Shown here: positions 43,701 to 51,897 of the stretch, in pieces | Numbering within the stretch: the first letter of the stretch is position 1 | Layout: every line of letters starts with the position of its first letter | Assembly: GCA_938048185.1 (NCBI GenBank) | Contig: CALIVT010000027.1 | Coordinates: 24,253-88,252, forward strand | Reading direction: 5' to 3' | Origin: an uncultured Arenicella sp. | Lineage (GTDB): Bacteria > Pseudomonadota > Gammaproteobacteria > Arenicellales > Arenicellaceae | DNA: 64,000 bases | Notes under the pieces: generated by a model | Databases searched by the model: none | What the model was told of the DNA's origin: nothing | What the model saw: the letters and a program-made list of their open reading frames with translations, nothing else | Translations under genes and position numbers: made by a program

Positions 43701-43944
43701 GCGAGCTCATTTTCTTGATGCCTTCTAGGTCTGCAATTGACTCTTCGATGCGCGAGGTGATCGTCGCCTCGATTGACTCTGGGTTGCCGCCAGGCAAAAA
43801 CGTGGTAATGGTAACAATGCCGAGTTGAAAGTCGGGCATTAGCTCAAGCGCAATATCTTGCTTTACCGCGTTGTAACCCATAATCATAATGCACAGCATT
43901 AGCAAATTTGCTGCTACGTGATTTTTTGCGAACCATTCAATCAT
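40786..43944 (-). CDS. RND efflux permease (third of three)
   Basis: This 1052-residue AcrB-type RND permease has twelve membrane helices and two large periplasmic loops, expelling drugs, lipids or metabolites using the proton gradient. N-terminal MIEWFAKN begins the first helix. The helix-4 proton-relay Asp pair is present in LGIVVDDAIVTGENIYRHQ near residue 396. The C-terminal repeat has GIVVNDSLVLVDYINKKRSEGM. It is the most divergent of the three permeases, with GGNPESIEATITSRIEE where the others have GATPxxVEDGIT. AGGAG precedes ATG 43944. There are 81 bases between it and the second permease. Confidence 0.9.
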   Translation of the reverse strand: MIEWFAKNHVAANLLMLCIMIMGYNAVKQDIALELMPDFQLGIVTITTFLPGGNPESIEATITSRIEESIADLEGIKKMSSRSSEGVSTVSVEVQSGYDDKELLSDVKNRVDALSTLPVDAERPVIDLADIPIQVVGVAVYGDVGYDLLFQSASDMREALLQVDGITQVGDVQAPQREFQVEVAPEVLQQYGLTLADIGTAIQRNAIDISAGNLRTRDGDILVRTNGQSYSKKEFEAIPVFNSGDRVLYIRDLAKVVDGYELLRVETQYAGLPAITVEAYRVGSQSTIEIADKVLKFIDDYQDTLPQGLKLGTYGNTSEVVEDRLSTLISSAIQGGILVLILLSLFLRPAVALWVGLGIPVCFLGGLAMMPLLGLTMNMLTMFAFLLVLGIVVDDAIVTGENIYRHQRNGMAPADAALYGTKEVAVPVTFGVITTMVAFSPLLLVEGALSNLAAQIPLVVIPVLAFSLIESKLILPSHMSTIKPRDESDIRGLGRIQQRFSRGFENAIIKVYRPFLDVCISNKTITLVTAFAVFVVTVVSMTSGWLRSSFFPEFEDNAIYVTLTMPATTGYDTTKGHILRMVDIAGELAEEHADPETGESYFRYIISIAGLSFSPSGPRFGNNNGMVIMEFVQGDNGLPPGFSIRKVQDQLRQRIGDVPGAEKLSLSSTFNDFGPPLSVALYGSNVQSIARIKDEIREYLRSYPGVFDIQDNLSSGKEELKLDIKPLANTLGLTQDDIASQVRQALFGFEAQRIQRGYEEIKVMVRYPLNARSSITDVNNIPINTPNSDTTIPLFELADLIPSQAANAIYRENQRRAVTVSANIDINEYDIKVIRADLTKFLNELFLYEPDITYKMAGQAETEDEANASFLLGFLLVIVLIYALLAIPFKSFGQPIVVMSIIPLAIVGAIIGHYIMGLAFSMLSIMGILGLTGIVVNDSLVLVDYINKKRSEGMPVMDAVLTAGETRFRPVMLTSLTTFVGLLPLMLNQSTQAQALIPMAASLGFGIIFATIITLVITPVNYLVGRSIKHAIRRWFRALLGWYRKSDPQAAA

Positions 43945-44025
43945 TGCATGCTCCTAATAGTTTGACTGAGCCTTCGAGCAAAAATTGAAGTACACTTCTT
44001 TGCTCGCTTAGCCCGCCGGGTAACC

Positions 44026-47000
44026 TTAGATCTGTCTTGGGTCTTCTTTGTTCCAGAAGTCGAGTGCGGCGATTTTCAAACGCCGAAATAGGCGTGCAGA
44101 CCCATGTTTAAATCGACGCGCGGCGATGTAATTTACCGGCACGATGATCAAGGTTATTACCGTCGCGAAAATAATACCAAAGGCGAGTGAAGCCGCCATT
44201 GGTTTCAGAAACTTAGCTTGTTGTGAACCGTCAAGCAATATTGGTGCTAGACCGGCAAAGGTTGTTATCGAGGTTAGAAGGACCGGTCTAAACCGAATTG
44301 AAGCGGCCGTAAGGACGGCTTGTACTAGCGCCATGCCGCGTTGGCGACGCTTGTTAATATAATCGACCATAACCAGACTGTCATTTACCATTACGCCGAC
44401 TAAGGCCAACATACCGAACAAGCTGAATGTTGATAGGTCTACGCCGATTAGAACGTGACCTATAATGGCGCCGATCAAGCCGAACGGAATGACCGACATC
44501 ACTATCAACGGTTGCCCATACGATTTTAAAGGTATCGCGAGCAGAGCGTAGATCGCCAACATTACTAGGAAAAGACCGACAATTAACTGATTATTAGTTT
44601 CTCTGGTGTCTTCGGCCTCACCATCAAAACGATAGTTCATGTCTGGAAAATCTTGTTGGAGCTCGGTCAAGTATTGATCAATTTCCGCTAACACTAAGGG
44701 TACATTAGCGATTTCCTTATCCGCGTCGGCCGTCACGTTTAAGATAGACGTTCGGTTCAATCGATACAGGGTGCTTGGGCTTTCAAATGGCGTAATGTCG
44801 GCGATTTCGGACAACAATACCTGTTCTTGACTATTCGGAACGCGGATCGCCAATTGGTTTAGGTCTTGAATTGAGGACCGGTATTCCAGTGGGTATTGCA
44901 CCATCACCCGCAGTTCATCGCGCCCACGCTGGATACGCTGCGCTTGAAAGCCGAACACCGCGCTGCGTACCTGCAAGGCAACGTCTTGTAGGTTCAAACC
45001 TAGATTGTAAGCTCTAGGTTTAAGGCTCAGCTTAAGCTCCTCTTTACCACCGCTGTAGTTGTCTTGTATGTCGTAGACCCCTGGGTAGCTTTTAAACTTT
45101 TCCTTGAGCTTTTTAATAACTTCAAAAGTGCGCTCTGGTTCACTTCCAGACAGCTCGATATTAATGGGTGCGTTGTCACCAAAGCGGAAGGCACGTACGC
45201 TCAAGCTTTGTGCGCCAGGTATGTCGCCAATGAGCGCCTTAACCTCACGACCAATCTGCGATGTTCGCACGTCACCAACGCGCGCTTCACCGGGTTGTAG
45301 CTCGGCGCGTACTGACCCAACGTTCGACTTTACGGTTCGCCCCTGACTGCCACTGGTCGCTAAAATGTTGATGATTGCGCTTTCACCCGTGTCTGGGTCG
45401 GTATACTTTTCTTGTATTGTTTTAAAGTGACGAACAATGTCTTGTATGTGTCCGTTTGTCGTTTCAAAACCGGTCGATTCAGGCATGGTTAAATTTATCC
45501 TAACCGTCTCGCCTTCTATATTGGGCGAGCCTCGAAAACGAATATGTCCTTCGGTTACTGCGGCCAAGATTACCACTGAAAATGCGATCATGGTGATCAA
45601 CGTGATGGTCTTATTACGTAAGCATTTTTCCAAGAATGGGTGATAATAGCGCTCTACCAACCGTTCCAAACCGCGCGAAATATTTCGTTGCGTACGGCCC
45701 AACCACGACACCGAATCATCGTCTTTGCGCGGAGTGATGTGACTCATGTGCGAGGGCAATACCAGCTTCGACTCTACTAACGACATCAACAATACCGGTA
45801 TTACCACCATCGGCATCTGACTGCCGATAAACGCTAAACGGCTGCCTTCTAGAAAGTTAAGTGGCAAGAATGCGACCACCGTGGTGAGAATCCCGAACGT
45901 TACGGGAATGGTTATTTCTTTGGTGCCGACTATGGCCGCTTTCTGCGGTTCCATGCCGTCACGAATTTTTCGATAAATATTTTCCCCGGTCACAATGGCG
46001 TCGTCCACCACAATCCCGATCACCATGATAAAGGCGAACAATGAAATAACATTAAAGCTACCGCCGACATACGGCATAAACAAAAAGGCACCCATGAAGC
46101 TCACTGGAATGCCTAGGAACACCCAGAATGCGACGGCGGGGCGCAGGAATAGTGATAATAAAATGATGACCAGCAAACCACCTTGCCAAGCGCTACTTAG
46201 AACCGCGTTAATACGAGTCTTGAGATACGCTGAGTCATCGTCCCAATAATCGACGCTCACGCCAGACGGTAGGTTCTCGGAAAATTCCGCCATGTACTCT
46301 AGGGTTTGTTCCGACACTTTGATGGCGCTTTGCTCGCCCACTCGACGCACTTCTACCATGATGGCCGGTTCGCCATTAAAGGTCGTTACCAGAGATTTTT
46401 CTTCGAAGCCATCGTCGATTTTCGCGATTTCGCCCAGCGTGATGGGCTTGCCTTGCGAGTTTGATAAAATCGGGATGCGTGCAAACTCTTCAGCGGTGTA
46501 AGCCTGACCGTCGCTGCGCACCAGTATGTCGCCATTTCGAGTCTGCACATTACCCGCCGATACATCACGTGCGCCACTGCGGATTGCCTGACCAATTTGA
46601 GCCAAGGTTAGGTTGTATGCGTCCAACACCTGAGGCGCTACCTCGATGTTCATTTGGTAGTTCGGCACGCCCTGCAATTGCACATTACTGATCTCGCTTT
46701 TGGTAAGCAGACCTTCGCGAAACTGGTCTGCCACGCGGCGCAGCACTTTAGCCGCAACGTCACCTTGAATTGCTACGAAAATCACGGTGCGATTCCACTG
46801 GTTCAACGAGACCACTGGTTTTTCAGCATCGGCGGGCAGGGTGTTAAGTGCGTCAACTCGTACTTTTATGTCGTCTAAGACGTCGCGTCGCTTGTATGAC
46901 TCGTTAACCTGCGCGATTACCGTAGAGCTGCCTTCAGAGGAGCGTGCGGTGATTTCTTCAATGCCTTCGATATCCGCAATCGCTTCTTCAATTCGAAGGG

Positions 47001-47187
47001 TAATACCGTCTTCGACTGTTTTTGGTGTGGCACCGCGGAATGACGTGTTAATTGTCACCGCATCAAATTCAAAGCTCGGAAATGTCTCAACCGGAATTCG
47101 CGTGAACGCCGATACCACTCCGGCGATCAACAAGCCAAACATTAGTAAATTGGATGCGACCGGATTTTTTGCAAACCATTCGATCAT
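44026..47187 (-). CDS. RND efflux permease (second of three)
   Basis: This 1053-residue RND permease closely resembles the neighbour starting at 50385 in length and motifs. It has MIEWFAKNPVASNLLM at the N-terminus and the IGIVVDDAIVTGENIYRK Asp pair in helix 4. The YDIQDNYSGGKEELKLSLKPRA block sits in the docking region and GVMVNDSLVMVDYINKRRQRGM in helix 10. The proton relay appears intact, so it is probably an active transporter and not a remnant. It starts 15 bases after the upstream permease stop, with AGAGGC before ATG 47187. The substrate is unknown. Confidence 0.9.
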   Translation of the reverse strand: MIEWFAKNPVASNLLMFGLLIAGVVSAFTRIPVETFPSFEFDAVTINTSFRGATPKTVEDGITLRIEEAIADIEGIEEITARSSEGSSTVIAQVNESYKRRDVLDDIKVRVDALNTLPADAEKPVVSLNQWNRTVIFVAIQGDVAAKVLRRVADQFREGLLTKSEISNVQLQGVPNYQMNIEVAPQVLDAYNLTLAQIGQAIRSGARDVSAGNVQTRNGDILVRSDGQAYTAEEFARIPILSNSQGKPITLGEIAKIDDGFEEKSLVTTFNGEPAIMVEVRRVGEQSAIKVSEQTLEYMAEFSENLPSGVSVDYWDDDSAYLKTRINAVLSSAWQGGLLVIILLSLFLRPAVAFWVFLGIPVSFMGAFLFMPYVGGSFNVISLFAFIMVIGIVVDDAIVTGENIYRKIRDGMEPQKAAIVGTKEITIPVTFGILTTVVAFLPLNFLEGSRLAFIGSQMPMVVIPVLLMSLVESKLVLPSHMSHITPRKDDDSVSWLGRTQRNISRGLERLVERYYHPFLEKCLRNKTITLITMIAFSVVILAAVTEGHIRFRGSPNIEGETVRINLTMPESTGFETTNGHIQDIVRHFKTIQEKYTDPDTGESAIINILATSGSQGRTVKSNVGSVRAELQPGEARVGDVRTSQIGREVKALIGDIPGAQSLSVRAFRFGDNAPINIELSGSEPERTFEVIKKLKEKFKSYPGVYDIQDNYSGGKEELKLSLKPRAYNLGLNLQDVALQVRSAVFGFQAQRIQRGRDELRVMVQYPLEYRSSIQDLNQLAIRVPNSQEQVLLSEIADITPFESPSTLYRLNRTSILNVTADADKEIANVPLVLAEIDQYLTELQQDFPDMNYRFDGEAEDTRETNNQLIVGLFLVMLAIYALLAIPLKSYGQPLIVMSVIPFGLIGAIIGHVLIGVDLSTFSLFGMLALVGVMVNDSLVMVDYINKRRQRGMALVQAVLTAASIRFRPVLLTSITTFAGLAPILLDGSQQAKFLKPMAASLAFGIIFATVITLIIVPVNYIAARRFKHGSARLFRRLKIAALDFWNKEDPRQI

Positions 47188-47202
47188 AGATATGCCTCTA
47201 GC

Positions 47203-50200
47203 TTACGATTGCGCTGCATCTTCTTTATTCCAAAACGCTAACCAACGTTTCCATCCATTTTGTGCCAATTTCTTGGACGCCTGCTTAAGCTGATACCCAA
47301 GAAGATAGTTAATCGGCACAATAATTAACGTGATTGTGGTGGCAAACAGAATACCAAAGCCCAGAGAAATCGCCATCTGCTTAAGAAACTCAGATTGTGT
47401 ACTGCTGTCGAGCAAAAGCGGAGTAAGCCCCGCGAACGTGGTAACCGACGTCAACATCACGGGTCGAAAACGTGCTGCGCCGCTGGCGAGCACTGCGTCG
47501 AACACGGCAAGGCCTTTTTCGCGTTGTTTATTTATATAGTCGACTAAGACTAAGCTATCGTTCACCACTACCCCGAGCAGCGCCGTCATACCAATCACGC
47601 TGAGTATCGATAGATCGTAGCCAGTAATAATATGACCAATTAACGCGCCAATAAAGCTGAATGGAATTACCGACATCACAATTAAGGGTTGTGCATACGA
47701 CTTAAACGGAATCGCAAGCAAGGCATAAATTGCTACCAATACTAAAATGCCACCGGATTTAAAGCCTGCGTTGTTTTCAGACTGCTCTTTAGCTTCGCCT
47801 TTAAATTCGAATTTTATACTCGGGTCGAGTTGTACTTGCTCCTCTAAATAGGCTCGCAACTCGTTTAAAATGGCGGGTACATTCGCGAGGTCTTTGTCGG
47901 CGTCCGCGGAAATGCTTATGGTGCCTTTGCGGTTTATTCGAAATAAGGTTGTTGGGCTTCGCACCGGCGCAATGTCAGCCAGATCGGAGAGGGGTATCGC
48001 ATCATTTTGTGGCCCAACTCGAATTGACAAATTATTCAAATCTTCTAGCGATGACCGATGTTGTGCCGGTAAACGTACCATCACGCGAACTTCGTCGCGC
48101 CCGCGCTGCACGCGCTGTGCTTCTAGCCCGAAAATTGATGCGCGCACTTGGCTAGCCACTTCTGAAAGATCTAAGCCCAAGGCATGTGCGCGCTCATTTA
48201 AAACAATGTTGAGCTCTTCCTTGCCCCCTGAAAAATTGTCTCGAATATCGAACACTTCTGGATATTGTTGTAAGCGACTGCGCAGCTGTTCGGCAATGCG
48301 TTGCGTTTTCTGGCCTTCGCCGCCGGTTAGTTCAATGCTGATTGGGTCGCCACTGCGCGCCAACTCGGCGACGACGCTGAGCTGCTCTGCGCCCGGAATT
48401 TCGCCGATCAAACCTCTAATCTCGCGCGCAATTTCTGAAGCTCGAATATCGATATGACGTTGTTCGGGCCCGATCAGCTCAGCTTGTACTTGCCCAACAC
48501 TGGGTTTGATGGTCGCGCCGCCACCGCCATTGGTACTTTGGCTGCTTCCGGCAGTACTAAAGGTGCGCCGAATTACCGAAACGCCGGTTTCGGGGTCACG
48601 GTATTTTTCTTGCACCTCGAGTACCTTTTCTGAGATGAAATCGATATGTTTTTGGGTCGTTTCGAAGCCCGTGGTGTCGGGCATAGCTAACGAAAAGCTG
48701 ATTTCCTCAGATTCAACGCGCGGAAAAAATGTGAACTTTAGATGACCGGTCGCAGCCCACGTGACGACCACGATCGCGACCGACAATATACTGGCGATTG
48801 TTATCGCTTTGTTGTTTAAACATCGCCTGAGAAACGGGCTGTAATACTTTTCGACGGATTCCTCTAAACCACGTGACACCCTCATTTGAAACTGCGCTAG
48901 CCAGCCTCTCTTTGCAGAATCGTCGCGCGGTTTTACGTGGCTCAGGTGGGACGGCAATACTAACTTGGATTCGATTAGGGAAAACAATAAAACGGGAATA
49001 ACCACCATTGGAATTTGCGCGGCGAGAAAGCCCGTTCGATTCGAACCGAGGTCCGCCATTGGGCTGAACGCGACCACGGTGGTCAGAATGCCGAAGGTAA
49101 CTGGAATTGCGATTTCTTTGGTGCCGATGATCGATGCTTTAATCGGTTCCATACCATCACGCATCTTGCGATAAATATTTTCACCCGTGACAATCGCGTC
49201 ATCCACTACAATTCCTAACACCGTAATAAACGCGAACAAGGAAATCATGTTGAAGGTACCACCGACAAACGGCATGAAAATAAACGCACCCATGAAACTC
49301 ACCGGTACCCCTAAAAACACCCAAAACGCGATAGCGGGGCGTAAAAATAGCGACAGTACCAACAATACTAAAAGGCCACCGTACAGGCCGCTGGTTAATA
49401 AGGTCTTGAGCCGGGCACGCAATACACGCGAATCGTCATCCCAGTATTCGAGTTGTATGCCGTTCTCTAAGCGCGCGTTTTGCTCTTCAATGTATTGTTT
49501 TACGGTATTTGAAATGGCAATCGAAGACTGTTTTCCGGTGCGAGACACATCCAGCATAATGGCGGGCTTGCCATTAAATTGTGTCACTAGTGGTTGCTCC
49601 TCAAAACCGTCATTTATAGTTGCGATGTCAGCCAGCAATACTGGGTCTGCGCCGAGTTTAGTGATTATTGGAATGCGCGCAAATTCTTCGCGAGTGTAGG
49701 CTTGGCCGTCAGCGCGAACCAAGACATCGCCATCTCGCGTTTTGACATTGCCGGCAGAGATATCGACCGACCCACGGCGAATGGCGCTGGCAACTTGCGC
49801 GAGAGATAAATTGAAGTCGTCCAGTATGTCCGGTTTAATCTCAATGCTTATTTCGTAGTCGGTGACGCCGATAAGTTCAGCCAGGGTAATGTTTGGCTTG
49901 GAGAGTAAGTCTCGTAACACACGGTCGGCTGAGTTACGCAACACCTTTGCGTCAACATCGCCAATAATCGCAACCTGCATGACGCCTGGGTTAAACGCTG
50001 ACAGTGATACCACGGGCTTTTCAGCACCACCGGGCAAGGTGCTTAGTGCATCGACACGCAGCTTTACGTCGTTCAGAATCTCTCGTTTGTCGTAGCCTTC
50101 TTCAACTTCCGCGACCACCACGGACACGCTTTCGGACGATTTAGAGTTAATTTCCTTAATGCCTTCGATCGTGTAGATCGCTTCCTCAATACGTTTGGTA

Positions 50201-50385
50201 ATTCCGTCTTCTACCGAATGAGGGGTGGCGCCACGATACACCGTCTGGATGTTGACGGCTTCTATTTCAAAGCTTGGGAAAACTTCGAGAGGAATTGAGC
50301 GTGAGGCCGAAAAAAGCCCGACTATGACGATCGTAATCATCAATAGATTGGCGGCGACCGGGTTGCGAGCAAACCATTCAATCAT
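47203..50385 (-). CDS. RND efflux permease (first of three)
   Basis: This 1060-residue RND permease is the first permease after the adaptor gene. It has MIEWFARNPVAANLLM, the VLGIVVDDAIVTGENIYRKMRDG Asp pair, an extended Gly-rich loop (SQSTNGGGGATIKPS) in a periplasmic domain, FDIRDNFSGGKEELNIVL and GVVVNDSLVLVDYINKQREKG. It shares the MEPIKASIIGTKEIAIPVTFG pattern with the second permease, indicating duplication. All key residues are present. A 65-base gap separates it from the adaptor. Confidence 0.9.
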   Translation of the reverse strand: MIEWFARNPVAANLLMITIVIVGLFSASRSIPLEVFPSFEIEAVNIQTVYRGATPHSVEDGITKRIEEAIYTIEGIKEINSKSSESVSVVVAEVEEGYDKREILNDVKLRVDALSTLPGGAEKPVVSLSAFNPGVMQVAIIGDVDAKVLRNSADRVLRDLLSKPNITLAELIGVTDYEISIEIKPDILDDFNLSLAQVASAIRRGSVDISAGNVKTRDGDVLVRADGQAYTREEFARIPIITKLGADPVLLADIATINDGFEEQPLVTQFNGKPAIMLDVSRTGKQSSIAISNTVKQYIEEQNARLENGIQLEYWDDDSRVLRARLKTLLTSGLYGGLLVLLVLSLFLRPAIAFWVFLGVPVSFMGAFIFMPFVGGTFNMISLFAFITVLGIVVDDAIVTGENIYRKMRDGMEPIKASIIGTKEIAIPVTFGILTTVVAFSPMADLGSNRTGFLAAQIPMVVIPVLLFSLIESKLVLPSHLSHVKPRDDSAKRGWLAQFQMRVSRGLEESVEKYYSPFLRRCLNNKAITIASILSVAIVVVTWAATGHLKFTFFPRVESEEISFSLAMPDTTGFETTQKHIDFISEKVLEVQEKYRDPETGVSVIRRTFSTAGSSQSTNGGGGATIKPSVGQVQAELIGPEQRHIDIRASEIAREIRGLIGEIPGAEQLSVVAELARSGDPISIELTGGEGQKTQRIAEQLRSRLQQYPEVFDIRDNFSGGKEELNIVLNERAHALGLDLSEVASQVRASIFGLEAQRVQRGRDEVRVMVRLPAQHRSSLEDLNNLSIRVGPQNDAIPLSDLADIAPVRSPTTLFRINRKGTISISADADKDLANVPAILNELRAYLEEQVQLDPSIKFEFKGEAKEQSENNAGFKSGGILVLVAIYALLAIPFKSYAQPLIVMSVIPFSFIGALIGHIITGYDLSILSVIGMTALLGVVVNDSLVLVDYINKQREKGLAVFDAVLASGAARFRPVMLTSVTTFAGLTPLLLDSSTQSEFLKQMAISLGFGILFATTITLIIVPINYLLGYQLKQASKKLAQNGWKRWLAFWNKEDAAQS

Positions 50386-50450
50386 ATTTGTAAGTGCTCA
50401 TTGCCACGCATGGTTATTGCCAAGCCTAAATCTTGGCGAGATTAAAGTTA

Positions 50451-51875
50451 CTACTGACTTGGGCTCGCAGCTGATCCGCCACCTGACTCCGTTGTTTCGG
50501 CTTGCGTCGGTGCTTCAACCGTGTTGTTTTGTTGACCGTTTTTTAGCTGAGATTCTTGCGGCACAGAACTGTCTTCAATCGTATTTGTTGACGGTGCTTC
50601 GGGTGCTGCGTTAGGTTTTGAAAGCACTTGCTCGGATGCTTGTGCACCACCCTCGGCCAGTTTAGCGCTTGCACCTGCAAGCGTGCTGTTGAGTGAGGTG
50701 GTAACCACCAGTTCTTGTTCTTGTATACCTTGGGTAACAAGTGCATTTTGGTCGTCTTGCCAAACGATGTTGACGCTTTGCTTAGCGAGCTTGCCATTGC
50801 GCACCACGTATACATAGCTGCCTTCGCGCACGCTTTTATTTGGTATCACGAATACATTATCCACGGTACGCCCTTCAATTCGAGCGCTTACAAACTGGCC
50901 AATCTTAAGTGCGGGCTGGCCGCTTTTATGTCCAAACGGGTCTTGTACTTCGGCGATCACATCAATCTGGCGAGTGTTGATATCAAACACACTGTCGGTG
51001 CGCGTGATGGTGGCATCCCATCGATAAGCTTGATTGCCGACACTGGACGTGATTGAAACTAGATAAGGGCGTTGTTCCTCGCTGTTTGCCAAGAAGCTGT
51101 CTAAGCCTAATTGGCTGAACTCTTCTTGGCTGATAGGCAAGCGAACTTCAACGCCTTCAGTAGCAAACACCTCGGCGATGGGCGTGCCGATACTTACGTA
51201 CTGGCCTAGCACCGCTCGACGTTCAATAATACGTCCGTCATACGGTGCGGTAATCGCGGTGCGGCCCAAGTTGAGCTGAGCGGCGTCGTACGCGGCCTGA
51301 GCTGAATCATACTGTGCCTTCGCCGCGGTCAGTTGTGGCTTACGCAGCACAAGGTCTGGGGCCGGGCTGGTATTACCTAAACGTTGCCAGTCGGTTCGCG
51401 CCTGCTTAGCCGTGGCTTGTTCCTGACGGTATGCCGCTTTAGCTTGCGATAAATTAGCTAATGCCCCGCTAAGTTCGGCTTGATAGTCGCGTTGATCAAG
51501 TTGAATTAATAAATCGCCTTTTTTGAACGAGCCACCAGTTTTAAAATTTTTTGAGACGGCAACGATTTCGCCACGAATTTGCGCAACTAAATTGCCGCGC
51601 GTTTCGGCCTCTACCGTGCCATTCGCACTTACCACAATGGGGTAACTTCCAAGTTCAGCGGTAACGGTTTCAACCTTGACTACGGTTTCGGGAATTGGGC
51701 GTTTGCTCGCTTCAGGTTTGAACGCGTTGAGCATGAATACAATTAGACCTGTCCCCAGTACGATACACGCTACGATTCGAACTTTGCGCGGGATTTTATA
51801 AATCATGCTGCGGCTGCTCGAGGCGTTGCTACTCTCGGAGTCGTCGCCCAATTTAAAATTATTTTCACTGCTCAT
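50451..51875 (-). CDS. RND periplasmic adaptor (membrane fusion protein)
   Basis: This 474-residue adaptor bridges the RND permeases and the outer-membrane channel. One N-terminal membrane helix (about residues 30-50) anchors it. A lipoyl-like half (GTVEAETRGNLVAQIRGEI), a coiled-coil hairpin (about 155-225, LSGALANLSQAKAAYRQEQ) and the second half AITAPYDGRIIERRAVLGQYVS follow, then a beta-barrel domain. The C-terminal ~70 residues are an Ala/Ser/Gln/Thr-rich low-complexity tail ending GGGSAASPSQ, unusual for adaptors. It is the only adaptor present for three permeases. Confidence 0.9.
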   Translation of the reverse strand: MSSENNFKLGDDSESSNASSSRSMIYKIPRKVRIVACIVLGTGLIVFMLNAFKPEASKRPIPETVVKVETVTAELGSYPIVVSANGTVEAETRGNLVAQIRGEIVAVSKNFKTGGSFKKGDLLIQLDQRDYQAELSGALANLSQAKAAYRQEQATAKQARTDWQRLGNTSPAPDLVLRKPQLTAAKAQYDSAQAAYDAAQLNLGRTAITAPYDGRIIERRAVLGQYVSIGTPIAEVFATEGVEVRLPISQEEFSQLGLDSFLANSEEQRPYLVSITSSVGNQAYRWDATITRTDSVFDINTRQIDVIAEVQDPFGHKSGQPALKIGQFVSARIEGRTVDNVFVIPNKSVREGSYVYVVRNGKLAKQSVNIVWQDDQNALVTQGIQEQELVVTTSLNSTLAGASAKLAEGGAQASEQVLSKPNAAPEAPSTNTIEDSSVPQESQLKNGQQNNTVEAPTQAETTESGGGSAASPSQ

Positions 51876-51897
51876 AGATATTTACAATCTTTGTTGA

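Noticed and set aside
47870..49699. Long antisense frames (195 and 170 residues) opposite an RND gene
   Set aside because: They run opposite a clearly conserved permease, are rich in Ser/Arg as complements of coding DNA tend to be, and have no ribosome site or domain.
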